Notes: generated from the sequence alone by a model not told the origin. A DNA stretch of 64,000 bases from an uncultured Chromatiaceae bacterium (GCA_937978655.1 CALJUX010000075.1:1-64000), one strand, 5' to 3'; numbered from the stretch's first letter, positions 9,454-18,687 are shown. Translations and numbers: made by a program.

Positions 9454-9879
9454 ATGCAACAATACGTCGAATTTGCCGGAAATCATCCGATTATTGTGGT
9501 GATCTGGGTAGGTCTGCTGCTGGCGATTATCGTCAGTTATGTGCAGTCATTGTTTTCCAAAATCAAGTTTGTCAGCCCGACTGAGCTGACCTTGCAGGTC
9601 AATCGTGAAGATGCGCTGGTGCTGGACATCCGCAGCAACGATGATTTTAAGCGTGGCCATATCACCGGTGCCCGCAATATTCCGCTGGCGCAACTGGCCG
9701 GCCAGATCGGCAGCCTTGAAAAGGCCAAAGACGCACCCATTATAGTGGTCTGCCAGGCGGGAATGTCAGCGCAAGGTGCTGCCAAACAGCTGTCAGCAGC
9801 CGGTTTCAGCCGGGTTTCTGTGCTGAGCGGCGGTATGGGTAAATGGGCTGAAGCCAGTTTGCCTGTGGTAAAAAAATAA
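9454..9879 (+). CDS. yibN: YibN-like membrane-anchored rhodanese domain protein
   Basis: The 141-aa protein has one N-terminal membrane segment (about residues 12-31) and a cytoplasmic rhodanese domain (about 40-140) with the active-site cysteine in VVCQAGMSAQ (Cys100). This architecture and its place before grxC, secB and gpsA match E. coli YibN. The sulfur donor and acceptor are not known. A TATACT motif at about 9412 may be the -10 box of the operon promoter. Confidence 0.92.
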   Translation: MQQYVEFAGNHPIIVVIWVGLLLAIIVSYVQSLFSKIKFVSPTELTLQVNREDALVLDIRSNDDFKRGHITGARNIPLAQLAGQIGSLEKAKDAPIIVVCQAGMSAQGAAKQLSAAGFSRVSVLSGGMGKWAEASLPVVKK

Positions 9880-9892
9880 CCGGAGCAGGCCG

Positions 9893-10156
9893 ATGAGCAG
9901 TCCCAGCGTCACTATTTACACTAAAGAATATTGCCCGTATTGTGTGCGCGCAAAGGCGCTGCTCAGCCATAAAGGTGTCGTCTTTAACGAGATTAAAATT
10001 GACGTGCAGCCTGAACTCAGAGCAGAAATGATCGCAAGAGCCGGCGGACGCAGCACTGTGCCGCAAATCTTCATCAATGACCAACATATCGGTGGCTGTG
10101 ACGACCTGCATGCGCTTGATGCGCAGGGGCGGTTAGACACACTGCTGCAACACTAA
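9893..10156 (+). CDS. grxC: Glutaredoxin 3
   Basis: This is a glutathione-dependent disulfide reductase of 87 aa with the dithiol active site CPYC (residues 14-17), the cis-proline in TVPQIF, and the GGCDDL glutathione-binding motif. It starts 13 bp after yibN and precedes secB, as in E. coli. Confidence 0.97.
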   Translation: MSSPSVTIYTKEYCPYCVRAKALLSHKGVVFNEIKIDVQPELRAEMIARAGGRSTVPQIFINDQHIGGCDDLHALDAQGRLDTLLQH

Positions 10157-10177
10157 AAGTATTTTCAGGGAATTATC

Positions 10178-10660
10178 ATGGCCGACGAACAACTGAACAC
10201 CGCTGCCGAAGAGCAGCAGGTCCCATTTGCTATCCAGCGTATTTATGTCAAAGACATTTCTTTTGAATCGCCAAATGCGCCGGCGATTTTCCGCAAAGAA
10301 TGGCAGCCAGAAGTAAAACTTGATCTGGACACGCGCAGCGAGATGCTCGAAGACAATATGTATGAAGTGATCCTGTCGCTGACCGTGACTACCACAGTCG
10401 GTGGCGAAACGGCTTTCCTGTGTGAAGTGCAACAAGCCGGTATTTTTGCCGTGCCTGAACTGCAGGATGCACAGATGGCCCACATGCTGGCTTCTTTCTG
10501 CCCGAATATTCTGTTCCCTTATGCCCGTGAAACAGTGGCAAACCTGGTGAACCGCGGGACTTTTCCACAACTGAACCTGGCTCCGGTCAACTTTGACGCG
10601 CTGTTTGCTCAATACGTGCAACAACGTCAGGCGGAAGCTCAGGCGCAGCTGCCAAACTAA
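10178..10660 (+). CDS. secB: SecB, protein-export chaperone
   Basis: SecB is a tetrameric cytosolic chaperone that keeps preproteins unfolded and passes them to SecA. The 160-aa sequence has the family signature around FAIQRIYVKDISFE and PNAPAIF, and the conserved late segment CPNILFPYARE and GTFPQLNLAPVNFDALF. It is the third gene of the yibN-grxC-secB-gpsA run. Confidence 0.97.
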   Translation: MADEQLNTAAEEQQVPFAIQRIYVKDISFESPNAPAIFRKEWQPEVKLDLDTRSEMLEDNMYEVILSLTVTTTVGGETAFLCEVQQAGIFAVPELQDAQMAHMLASFCPNILFPYARETVANLVNRGTFPQLNLAPVNFDALFAQYVQQRQAEAQAQLPN

Positions 10661-10672
10661 GCAGCAGCCAGC

Positions 10673-11677
10673 ATGAACATGACTTCGGCAATTACGGTAT
10701 TGGGCGCAGGCTCTTATGGCACTGCGCTGGCAATTTGCCTGGCACGTAACGGGCATCACACCTTGTTATGGGGCCGCAATGCTGATGATATCGCGTCGAT
10801 GGCGCGGGATCGGATCAATCACCGTTATCTGCCGGAGATTGTGTTACCAGAACCACTGGAACTGACCGCAGATCTGGCTGGAGCCGTGAAAGCCAGTCAG
10901 AACATCCTGGTGGTGGTGCCAAGCCATGCATTTGCCGACACGCTGCGGGAAATTAAACCTTATTTGTTGCCGCACGCCCGGGTGGCCTGGGCGACAAAAG
11001 GCCTGGAGCCGGACAGCGGCCGGCTGTTGCAGGATGTGGCACGGGATATTCTCGGTGACGATGTGTCGCTGGCAGTATTATCCGGCCCGACTTTTGCCAA
11101 AGAGCTGGCAAAAGGTCTGCCGACGGCGATTTCGTTATCATCCACCGATCCTGAATTTATCACGGTGTTATCTGACTTATTGCACTGTGGCAAAACATTC
11201 CGTGTCTATACCAATCCTGATTTTATTGGCGTGCAGCTCGGTGGCGCGGTGAAAAACGTCATCGCGATTGGCGCGGGCATGGCAGACGGCATCGGCTTTG
11301 GTGCCAATGCCCGCACGGCACTCATCACCCGTGGGCTGACCGAAATGTGTCGGCTGGGTTGTGCTTTAGGCGCGAAAAAAGAAACTTTTATGGGCATGGC
11401 CGGTTTAGGTGATTTAGTGCTGACCTGTACCGACAACCAGTCCCGCAACCGCCGTTTTGGCTTGTTGTTGGGGCAGGGCGTTGCGGTTGATGACGCCATC
11501 ACACAAATAGGCCAGGTGGTTGAAGGTTACCGCAATGCCCGTGAAGTCTATAATCTGGCTGCCCGGGTTGGCGTGGAAATGCCAATCACTGAGCAGATTT
11601 ATCAGGTGTTGTACCAGGGCAAAGATGCCCGTGCCGCTGCGCTGGATTTGCTTGGCCGGGAAAAACGCGACGAATAA
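10673..11677 (+). CDS. gpsA: Glycerol-3-phosphate dehydrogenase [NAD(P)+]
   Basis: GpsA makes sn-glycerol-3-phosphate from dihydroxyacetone phosphate for phospholipid synthesis. The 334-aa product has the Rossmann motif GAGSYGTALA (residues 11-20), the substrate-binding lysine region GGAVKNVIAIGAG, and the conserved TKG and GPTFAKE blocks. It follows secB by 12 bp. An 8-bp-stem hairpin (AACGCGAC/GTCGCGTT) overlaps the stop codon but lacks a clear T tract. Confidence 0.97.
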   Translation: MNMTSAITVLGAGSYGTALAICLARNGHHTLLWGRNADDIASMARDRINHRYLPEIVLPEPLELTADLAGAVKASQNILVVVPSHAFADTLREIKPYLLPHARVAWATKGLEPDSGRLLQDVARDILGDDVSLAVLSGPTFAKELAKGLPTAISLSSTDPEFITVLSDLLHCGKTFRVYTNPDFIGVQLGGAVKNVIAIGAGMADGIGFGANARTALITRGLTEMCRLGCALGAKKETFMGMAGLGDLVLTCTDNQSRNRRFGLLLGQGVAVDDAITQIGQVVEGYRNAREVYNLAARVGVEMPITEQIYQVLYQGKDARAAALDLLGREKRDE

Positions 11678-11695
11678 CCTGTCGCGTTGTCACTG

Positions 11696-13453
11696 TCAGC
11701 CCGCCTGACGCCATTGTTGTTGCCCGCCATAGGGCAACTGTCGGCCATCTACCGGCCGCATCGCACTGAAATGTGCTCCCCGACACTGATGACAGCCCAT
11801 CACATGCAGCAAATAGGCCTGCATCTCGCTGTCTGTGCCCTGACCGACCACTTGTAGCCCCTGATGGATCAATAGCCGGATCAGGCTGGCGCAGGCATTA
11901 CGCTGCGATTCTGATTCTTCCAGTTGCCGGATCAACGTGGCGGACAGTTCCGCTGCCTGCCAGAACGGCTGGCGTAACAGCTGCAGTGAGCTGAGGCCAT
12001 CGCCGACTTCGACGATCATCAGGCCAAAGCCTGCCGCCTGCAGCTCCTGCGCCTGCGCACTGAAGCCGGCCGGATCCTGCAACCAGCCATCCTCGCGCAG
12101 GCAGAGCACAAACTTACCGGCATCAAGCTGATAGTCCTGCAGCTGGCTCTGCAGAAAGTTCAGCAGGCCGCTGTGACGAAAGTTGGCTGCGGACAGCTCA
12201 ACCTGGACCGGCGGCAGCTCACCAAGCCGTTGCCACAATTCCAGCAGCTGACAGATCTGACAAAAAGCCCAGCGTTCCAGCGCCAGTAACTGCCCGGTCT
12301 GTTCTGCCAGCGGTTTTAAGTCCGCGTAACTGAGCAGGCCCCGCTGCGGTGAGCGCCAGTACAGTTCCAGCCGGAATGCGCTGGCGATGCCGCTGGTCAG
12401 ATCCACCACCGGCTGCGACCAGATCTCACATTGATATTGGGTCAGCGCCTGCTGCAGCTCAAATTGCAGCTGCAGGCCAGGTGCCGGCGCTTTGCCTTGC
12501 ATCTGCCACAGATGCAGGTGCTCCGGCACAGTGGCGGCCATATGCAGCGCGTGGGCGGCATGTGCCTGCAGTTCATCCGCGTTATGGCCGGCGTCAGGAA
12601 ACAGCGCGATACCGGCGTGGCAGTCCAGCCGCAGTTCTGCCTGCGGGATCACAAAAGGGCCCTGACAGAAATTCAGTAATTCCCGGGTGATTTGAATGGC
12701 TTGTTGTTCGGCATGTTCGCCATGTTTATCCAGACTCATCAGCAGCCCCAGCCGCTGCGGTGACAGCCGCGCCATAAAAGCGCCGGCGGGTATTTCACTT
12801 TGCACATTAGCCACCAGCTGTTGCATCAGGCCATCGGTTGCCGCCTGGCCAAAGTTACGCAGGATGGCCGGATAATCGCGGATGTCCAGCAACAGCAACG
12901 CCAGACTGTGATACTTCAGCTGATGGCGGCTCAGTTGCGATTGCAGCCAATAGCGCCACAGTGTTGCGGCCGGCAGCCCGGTCACCGGATCTGAATATTC
13001 GCGCAACCGGGCTTCAGCGCTGTCCAGCATCTGCTGAATGGGCTGCCATTGCCACAACAGATAATGCTGACGGTACCCGGTGATCGCGGTGACATGCAGC
13101 TGATAGGCCTGCCGGTTGGTGTCGCCGGTCCATACTTGTCCCTGCCAGTACGGGCTAATCTCCAGCATAGCCAGAATATCCGGCAGGCCCGGATCTGTGC
13201 CGTCAGCAGAAAAAAACAGTTGTCGCGCCAGCGTCGTGCTGGCAGATGGATGGCGTGTGGCGTTGTTATGCCACAGCTGTCTGGCCTGATGGTCGGTGAG
13301 CCAGCAGGCGTTGGGCTGTTGTTGTAAAAACTGCAGCAGCGCCGCATTATGCAGCGGCGTGCGTCGTCGGTCGCGTAGCTGAAACCACAGCAGACAAACA
13401 AAAAAACCGCTGCTGCCAGCCAGTAAATATTGCATCCAGATATCAATGGTCAT
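11696..13453 (-). CDS. Degenerate GGDEF-EAL domain protein (predicted non-enzymatic)
   Basis: The 585-aa protein has one N-terminal membrane segment (about residues 8-26), a PAS-like stretch, then GGDEF-fold (from SDPVTGLP, about 155-310) and EAL-fold regions (about 330-575). Both active sites are lost. The GGDEF position reads LSPQRLGLL, the EAL motif position reads RLELYW, the DDFGTGYSS loop reads VEVGDGLSS, and the metal-binding Lys and Glu are not evident. It is best read as a scaffold or binding protein. It is convergent with gpsA and divergent from trmL. The partner is unknown. Confidence 0.82.
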   Translation of the reverse strand: MTIDIWMQYLLAGSSGFFVCLLWFQLRDRRRTPLHNAALLQFLQQQPNACWLTDHQARQLWHNNATRHPSASTTLARQLFFSADGTDPGLPDILAMLEISPYWQGQVWTGDTNRQAYQLHVTAITGYRQHYLLWQWQPIQQMLDSAEARLREYSDPVTGLPAATLWRYWLQSQLSRHQLKYHSLALLLLDIRDYPAILRNFGQAATDGLMQQLVANVQSEIPAGAFMARLSPQRLGLLMSLDKHGEHAEQQAIQITRELLNFCQGPFVIPQAELRLDCHAGIALFPDAGHNADELQAHAAHALHMAATVPEHLHLWQMQGKAPAPGLQLQFELQQALTQYQCEIWSQPVVDLTSGIASAFRLELYWRSPQRGLLSYADLKPLAEQTGQLLALERWAFCQICQLLELWQRLGELPPVQVELSAANFRHSGLLNFLQSQLQDYQLDAGKFVLCLREDGWLQDPAGFSAQAQELQAAGFGLMIVEVGDGLSSLQLLRQPFWQAAELSATLIRQLEESESQRNACASLIRLLIHQGLQVVGQGTDSEMQAYLLHVMGCHQCRGAHFSAMRPVDGRQLPYGGQQQWRQAG

Positions 13454-13616
13454 AGTGGCGTTCCTTGCACTGCAATACTGTTCAACTATAAGTGGCTGTC
13501 TAAAAAATCGCCACTGACGGCAGCGGGAAATCCGGCAGAAAAACGTCGGCGCCAGGTTTGGCCCGCTCCGGCCGGACTGCGGTATACTCGTGCTTTGTCC
13601 GGATGCAGGAGTTATT

Positions 13617-14081
13617 GTGTTTCACATCGTTTTATTTGAACCGAAAATTGCACCAAACTGTGGCAATATAATCCGGCTGGCGGCCAATACCGGCTGTCAT
13701 CTGCATTTAATTGAACCGCTGGGTTTTGATTTTGAAGAGAAAAAACTGCGTCGCGCTGGCCTTGATTATCACGATTTAGCCAATGTCACCCGGCACGCCA
13801 GTTATGCGGCTATGCTGGCGGCCGTGGCGCCGTCACGGGTGTTGGCGCTCACCACTAAAGGCAGCCGGCCCCATACCGAATTACAGTATTTGCCAGGCGA
13901 TCTGTTATTGTTTGGCTCTGAAACCTCAGGTTTGCCGGATGAGATCCGCAATGCCATTCCGGCCGAATTGCGACTGCGCATTCCGATGATGCCGGATGCC
14001 CGCAGCCTGAATCTGGCCAATTCGGTTGCTATTGTCTGTTATGAAGCCTGGCGACAGCAGGGTTTCAGCGGTGCTTTGTAA
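13617..14081 (+). CDS. trmL: tRNA (cytidine/uridine(34)-2'-O)-methyltransferase TrmL
   Basis: TrmL (YibK) is a SPOUT methyltransferase that 2'-O-methylates the wobble base of two tRNA-Leu species. Starting at GTG 13617, with AGGAG six bases upstream, gives 154 aa aligned with E. coli TrmL (MFHIVLFEPKIAPNCGNIIR). SPOUT motifs are NIIRLAANTG near the start and LLFGSETSGLP and RIPMMPDARSLNLANS near the end. In E. coli the same gene also lies close to gpsA. Confidence 0.95.
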   Translation: MFHIVLFEPKIAPNCGNIIRLAANTGCHLHLIEPLGFDFEEKKLRRAGLDYHDLANVTRHASYAAMLAAVAPSRVLALTTKGSRPHTELQYLPGDLLLFGSETSGLPDEIRNAIPAELRLRIPMMPDARSLNLANSVAIVCYEAWRQQGFSGAL

Positions 14082-14113
14082 CTAGTCTATCGTGTCCGGC
14101 ACAGGAGCCTTGG

Positions 14114-15004
14114 ATGAATAGTCAGGAATATAATCTGTGGGTCCGCCGCTCCGGCATGCTGACCATTGCCTTTGCTTTGACGATAGTAGCGATCAAACTG
14201 TTTGCGGCTATTGATACCAATGCGGCTTCGATGCTGGCGTCGCTGATGGATGCGATGATGGATGTCGCCGTTTCGACGCTGAATTTTATTGCCCTGCGCT
14301 ACGCGTTGAAACCGGCGGACGATGAACACAGATTTGGTCATGGCAAAGCCGAAGCGGTGATGGCGCTGTTTCAGGCCGCGTTTCTGGCAGGTGCGGCATT
14401 TGTCCTGTTGTATCAGGGGTTTAACCGGTTTTTTGTGCCGGCACCTGTCGGCGAGATCAGCAATGGCATCTGGGCCATGCTGATTTGCAGCGGCCTGACA
14501 CTGGCGCTGGTGTTGGTACAGCGCTGGATTATCAAAAAAACCGGCTCGCTGGCGGTCAACGCCGATCAGGCGCATTACCGCGGTGATTTACTGATGAACG
14601 CCGCAGTGCTGCTGGCGCTTTATCTGGTGCAAAACAGCCTGTTATGGGCCGATGCGGTGATCGCAATTCTGATCGCTGGTTATCTGCTGTTTAATGCCGC
14701 CCAGCTGCTGCGCGAGAGCATGGTGCATTTACTGGACGAAGAATTGCCGGAAGCAGAGCGGCAACGCATTCTGCAACATTTGCAGCAGATGCCGGGGGTA
14801 CTGGGCGTTGAACAGCTGCGTACCCGCCGCGCCGGGCCGCGAGTATTTGTGCAGCTGCGCTTGTTATTGCCACAGGACTGGAGCCTGCAAAAAGCCCATC
14901 AGGTGACCGATTTGGCCGAGCAACAAATTGCTGCTTTATATGCCGATGCCGAAGTGATTATTCACCCGGACCCATTGCCCCATGCTGCGCCAGCCAGTCA
15001 TTGA
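14114..15004 (+). CDS. fieF: Cation diffusion facilitator (FieF/YiiP-like metal exporter)
   Basis: This is a proton-driven exporter of divalent metal ions (Zn/Fe class) in the inner membrane. The 296-aa protein has six membrane segments in its first 200 residues and a cytoplasmic metal-binding C-terminal domain. The transport-site residues of YiiP are present: SLMDAMMDVA in TM2 (the two Asp) and HYRGDLLMN in TM5 (His and Asp). The cytoplasmic His-rich motif HRFGHGKAE is also seen. The 3' end overlaps the convergent hydrolase gene by 47 bp. Metal specificity cannot be told from sequence. Confidence 0.92.
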   Translation: MNSQEYNLWVRRSGMLTIAFALTIVAIKLFAAIDTNAASMLASLMDAMMDVAVSTLNFIALRYALKPADDEHRFGHGKAEAVMALFQAAFLAGAAFVLLYQGFNRFFVPAPVGEISNGIWAMLICSGLTLALVLVQRWIIKKTGSLAVNADQAHYRGDLLMNAAVLLALYLVQNSLLWADAVIAILIAGYLLFNAAQLLRESMVHLLDEELPEAERQRILQHLQQMPGVLGVEQLRTRRAGPRVFVQLRLLLPQDWSLQKAHQVTDLAEQQIAALYADAEVIIHPDPLPHAAPASH

Positions 15005-15968
15005 TAAACTGGAACACCTGTGCGCGTTCGGCATCGGTGCCGGCCAGTAATTCATGTCTGGCGCCGGCGATGTGCTGCAGCAGAATGTCATGTTGTTGTG
15101 ACACGCTGGTTTGCGCACTGTTCGCCACCACCGTATCGGCGCCGGCCTGCAACATCAACATCGGCAGCGTCGGCCTACGGCCTTGTTGGATCTGAGCACA
15201 GGCGCGCAGTGCTGCATCCAGCCAGGCCCAGCTGACGCCCCCGAGCTGATAGGCCGGATATTGCTGGTATAACTGACGAAACCACTGATAACGTTCCGCA
15301 CAATTGGTTAAATCATTGCCAGCAAATGGCTTTGGCTGATAACGCGTCTGGCCTGGTACAAACCAGCCATTGTTGCTGCAACGCCGGTTCAGCTGATGCA
15401 TCAGCCTGGCCAGTAGCGTTGCGGCAGTCGGCACAGGCCCGAGCGGAATGCCAAACATCGGCGCACTGAACACGGCGGCATCGACCAGCGGTAAGGCAGT
15501 AGTTTGCAGATAACGATACAAAATAGCGCCACCCATCGAATGGGCTAATGCCAGCATCGGCAGGTCGGTTTGACTACGGATATGGCTGATGGCGAGCGTC
15601 AGGTCGTCCACATACAACTGAAAATCAGCGACATCTCCAAGCTGCGGCTCTGGCTCCGGCCGCTGTGCCAGGCCCTGACCACGGTGATCGAGCACAAACA
15701 CCTGATAACCACTGCACAGCGCATCCTGCGCCAGCTCGGCATATTTATGTGCTGCTTCAATCCGCCCCGGCACCAGCAGCAATGCCGCCACCGGTTTGCG
15801 CCAGGCCGGCAAGGTTGTTTTGCTGTACAGACAAAAACGAACGCCATCCCGGCCAGTCAGGTCCGTGCGGCTGAATTGCTGCCAGTAGTTGTCCAGCTTT
15901 TGGCTCACTGCTGGCGAGGCGATTTGGCCAGCATTGAATTGGGCCTGCAACGGTGGAAAATACTTCAA
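14958..15968 (-). CDS. Alpha/beta hydrolase, lysophospholipase L2 (PldB)-like
   Basis: The 336-aa alpha/beta hydrolase has the oxyanion region LVPGRIEAAHKY, the DHRGQG block, the nucleophile elbow AHSMGGAI, the acid residue near LMLQAGADTVV and the catalytic His in GARHELL. This pattern fits the monoglyceride lipase/PldB group. The likely start is TTG 15968 (AGGAG upstream), which overlaps the stop of the sensor kinase gene (TTGA) and suggests translational coupling; a longer frame starts at TTG 16004. Placement in the Cpx-like operon suggests a role in envelope lipid turnover, which is inferred. The substrate is unproven. Confidence 0.82.
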   Translation of the reverse strand: MKYFPPLQAQFNAGQIASPAVSQKLDNYWQQFSRTDLTGRDGVRFCLYSKTTLPAWRKPVAALLLVPGRIEAAHKYAELAQDALCSGYQVFVLDHRGQGLAQRPEPEPQLGDVADFQLYVDDLTLAISHIRSQTDLPMLALAHSMGGAILYRYLQTTALPLVDAAVFSAPMFGIPLGPVPTAATLLARLMHQLNRRCSNNGWFVPGQTRYQPKPFAGNDLTNCAERYQWFRQLYQQYPAYQLGGVSWAWLDAALRACAQIQQGRRPTLPMLMLQAGADTVVANSAQTSVSQQHDILLQHIAGARHELLAGTDAERAQVFQFINDWLAQHGAMGPGE

Positions 15969-17356
15969 ACAACCTGCTCCTGATGCTGGGGAAACTGCAG
16001 ACAAATCTGCAGGCCACAGACTGTATCACCCTGATAGCGGTTTTGTGCACTGATTTGGCCCTGATGTTGTTTCATCGCCTGCGCGGCGATAGCAAGGCCA
16101 AGGCCGGTACCGCCGGCACCCGCAGTGCGCGCATCGGATACGCGGTAAAACGGCTCAAAAATCGCCTGCAGGGCAGTATCGGGGATGCCAGGCCCCTGAT
16201 CGGCAATCCAAATCTGTACCTGTTCGTTTTGTAATTGCAGCGATAACCGGATTTGCGCCTGCGCCGGGCTGTATTTGATGGCGTTACGCAGCACGTTTTC
16301 TATTGCGCGCGCCAGCAAGCGGCTGTCTGCTTCGACCAGACATTGCGCTGGCGCTTCCAGTTGCAGTTGCTGCTGTTTCGGCACGGCTTCGATTTGGTTG
16401 ACCTGAATAATCTCTTCGAGTAATTCAACTAAATCAATATCCTGCAGCTGCAGCTGATACTGGCCGGCGTCGAGGCGGCTGAAGGTCAGCAATTCGTCCA
16501 GCATACTGTCGATTTTATCCAGTTCCTGCGATAAACGTGGCAGCTGGCTGCCGCCGCCCTGGCGTTGTTCCAGCGCGATCGCCAGTTGGGCGCGGGTCAG
16601 TGGTGAACGTAATTCGTGCGAGATGTCGCGCAGCAGCCGTTGCTGGTTTTGCAGTAAAGCGCCGATTTGGCTGGCCATAGTGTTAAAACCACGCGCCAGC
16701 TCGCCAATCTCATCGCTGCGGCTGGCCGCCTGTTGAACCAGGCTGGTTAAATCGCCGCCGGCAAACTGCAGACTGTGCTGCTGCAATTGGCGTAACGGCC
16801 GGGTGATGGTGAGCGCCAGCCCGATACTGGCCAGGGCCGACACTAATAAAAACAGCAGCGGAATGGTCAGTTCCGGCAATTGCGCCAGGCTGAATAAACC
16901 CGGTTTTTCCGGTCGTGGCTGCTGCTGATATAACACCAGCGGCTGGCCATTCAGCCGGACAAAAAACGGCCCGGCCAGACTGATATGGCGGTGCAGGAAC
17001 AAGCGCGGTTTATCAAATTGTGACAGCTCCGTCAGCCAGCTCTGGTCAAAACCGCGTGGCAAAATATGCGCGTTCAGAATACGCTGACTGATCGGGTCGA
17101 CCAGCAACCAGCGGTTATTTTCCCGCCGGTTCAGCCGCTGCAATAAATCTTCAACGCTGTCAAAGCGTTGCAGGCTATGCAGCATCCGCTCAGCTTGTTC
17201 GTGCACACCGGGCGGCAGCCGGCGGATCACGGTGTCGTCAAGAAAGGCTTTGGCCAATAACCAGGCCGAGGCGATAGTGATAAGCAATACCAGCCAGAAC
17301 CAGCTGAACAGCCGGAATGCCAGATAACGCCACGGATTGACCCAGTTCAGTTGCAT
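15965..17356 (-). CDS. cpxA: CpxA-like sensor histidine kinase
   Basis: The 463-aa inner-membrane kinase has TM1 (about residues 15-37), a periplasmic sensor domain (about 40-160), TM2 (about 165-187), HAMP (about 187-240), a histidine phosphoacceptor in DISHELRSPLTR, an N box (ENVLRNAIKYS) and G boxes (DQGPGIP, GTGLGLAIA). The overall form matches CpxA. The ATG at 17356 overlaps the regulator stop (TGATG) and has GGAG upstream; a GTG at 17362 is a less likely start. The divergent CpxP/Spy-like gene and the tandem GTAAA motif support assignment to the Cpx envelope-stress pathway. Confidence 0.86.
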   Translation of the reverse strand: MQLNWVNPWRYLAFRLFSWFWLVLLITIASAWLLAKAFLDDTVIRRLPPGVHEQAERMLHSLQRFDSVEDLLQRLNRRENNRWLLVDPISQRILNAHILPRGFDQSWLTELSQFDKPRLFLHRHISLAGPFFVRLNGQPLVLYQQQPRPEKPGLFSLAQLPELTIPLLFLLVSALASIGLALTITRPLRQLQQHSLQFAGGDLTSLVQQAASRSDEIGELARGFNTMASQIGALLQNQQRLLRDISHELRSPLTRAQLAIALEQRQGGGSQLPRLSQELDKIDSMLDELLTFSRLDAGQYQLQLQDIDLVELLEEIIQVNQIEAVPKQQQLQLEAPAQCLVEADSRLLARAIENVLRNAIKYSPAQAQIRLSLQLQNEQVQIWIADQGPGIPDTALQAIFEPFYRVSDARTAGAGGTGLGLAIAAQAMKQHQGQISAQNRYQGDTVCGLQICLQFPQHQEQVV

Positions 17357-18051
17357 CAGCACTCCAGAAACAAATAGCCACTGCCGCGCAGCGTCTGGAT
17401 TTTTTCACTGTCGCAGCCTTGCGCCAGTTTTTTGCGGATATTGCTGACGTGCATGTCCAGGCTGCGGTCATATTGTTGCAGCACCCGGCCCATCACTTCT
17501 TTGCTCAGTTCTTCTTTGCTGACCACCCGGCCGGCATGGTTCATCAGGTACTCCAGCAACTGAAACTCAGTGGCGGTCAGCACAATCGGCTGCTGGCGGC
17601 AATGCACCTGACGGTTTTGCCGGTTCAGTGTGACCTGATTCAGTTCTAATAACGGCGTTTGATGCTGCTGTGGTTGCTGTGCCAGCTCGACCCGGCGCAA
17701 AATCGCCCGCACCCGGGCGCTGAGTTCACGTGGATTAAAAGGCTTGGCCAGATAGTCGTCCGCGCCGAGCTCCAGGCCTAAAATCCGGTCAATGTCATCG
17801 CCGCGTGCGGTCAGCATCAGCACCGGGCAATAGCTGGTTTGCCGCAGCTGACGCAGCAGCGACAGGCCATCGAGTCCGGGCAGCATCACATCAAGTAAAA
17901 TCAGCTGATAAGCACCGCTTTGAGCTTTTTGCAGGCCTTTAATGCCATCTGCTGCATGGTCAAGGCTGAAACCGTCCAGTGTCAGATAGTCGGTGACCAG
18001 CTGGCTTAACTCGGCGTCGTCGTCAATCAGCAGAATATTCGGATGTTGCAT
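17356..18051 (-). CDS. cpxR: CpxR-like OmpR-family response regulator
   Basis: The 231-aa regulator has a receiver domain (residues about 4-118) with the acidic pair in LIDDDAE, phosphoacceptor Asp54 in LLDVMLPG and the conserved Lys in LAKPF. A winged-helix DNA-binding domain (about 135-230) follows with LTATEFQLLEYLM and RSLDMHVSNIRKKL. It is in one operon with the kinase and the hydrolase, and divergent from the CpxP/Spy-like gene. Confidence 0.88.
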   Translation of the reverse strand: MQHPNILLIDDDAELSQLVTDYLTLDGFSLDHAADGIKGLQKAQSGAYQLILLDVMLPGLDGLSLLRQLRQTSYCPVLMLTARGDDIDRILGLELGADDYLAKPFNPRELSARVRAILRRVELAQQPQQHQTPLLELNQVTLNRQNRQVHCRQQPIVLTATEFQLLEYLMNHAGRVVSKEELSKEVMGRVLQQYDRSLDMHVSNIRKKLAQGCDSEKIQTLRGSGYLFLEC

Positions 18052-18137
18052 CTAAAATCCTCTTCGCTACAGCAATACATTCAAACCATAGTGGTCTTGT
18101 GTGCAGTGTAAGCAGCTGACATGGCCGGACAACAGTC

Positions 18138-18153
18138 TTTACCAAACCTTTAC
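18138..18153 (-). promoter_or_regulatory. Candidate CpxR box (tandem GTAAA)
   Basis: On the minus strand the sequence is GTAAA-N6-GTAAA, an 11-bp period close to the CpxR consensus GTAAA-N5-GTAAA. It lies in the 195-bp region between cpxR and the divergent CpxP/Spy-like gene, where autoregulation and activation would be expected. Confidence 0.72.
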
Positions 18154-18246
18154 CGCAGCTTTGCGTTGCTTTGCAGCCCAGCGCTTATGCTTGCATCATA
18201 CAAAACAGACCCCTGTTTGTAATGCCTGAACTGACGGAGAGTACAA

Positions 18247-18687
18247 ATGAAAGCTTTAAAAATCTTAGTTTTACCCGCTTTATTCGGTGCTGCATTGTTG
18301 CTGGCGCAACCTGCTTTTGCCGGTCATGGCCCACAGGGCGGCGACGGCGCCACGCGGATGTTAAAAGGTTTAGACTTGACCGATACACAGCGTGAGCAGA
18401 TCCGTGCGCTGGTGGCAGCCAGCAAAGCAGAAAAGCCAGACCTGGCGGCCATGCAGCAGCATCATGACGCGCTGCAGGCACTGGTCAAAGCCGATCAATT
18501 TGACGAAGCCGCCGCGCGCTTACTGCTGGAGAAACAGCAAAACACAATGCTGGAGCAGCAACTGGAGCGGCTGAAACTGCAGCATCAGATCCGTGCGCTG
18601 TTAACCGACGAGCAAAAAACCAAGCTGGATGAACGGATGGTAAAAATGCGCGAGCGCATGGCGGAGCGGGGTGGTAAACACGACTGA
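18247..18687 (+). CDS. CpxP/Spy-family periplasmic protein
   Basis: The 146-aa product has a Sec signal peptide (about residues 1-25, cut after AFA) and then a helical domain with two LTxxQ motifs: GLDLTDTQREQIRAL and ALLTDEQKTKLDERM. These motifs define the CpxP/Spy family of periplasmic chaperones and stress inhibitors. The central part is Gln/Glu/Lys-rich helix. Divergent placement from the cpxRA-like operon with a tandem GTAAA site between supports a CpxP role. The zinc-resistance protein ZraP is a more distant alternative. Confidence 0.85.
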   Translation: MKALKILVLPALFGAALLLAQPAFAGHGPQGGDGATRMLKGLDLTDTQREQIRALVAASKAEKPDLAAMQQHHDALQALVKADQFDEAAARLLLEKQQNTMLEQQLERLKLQHQIRALLTDEQKTKLDERMVKMRERMAERGGKHD

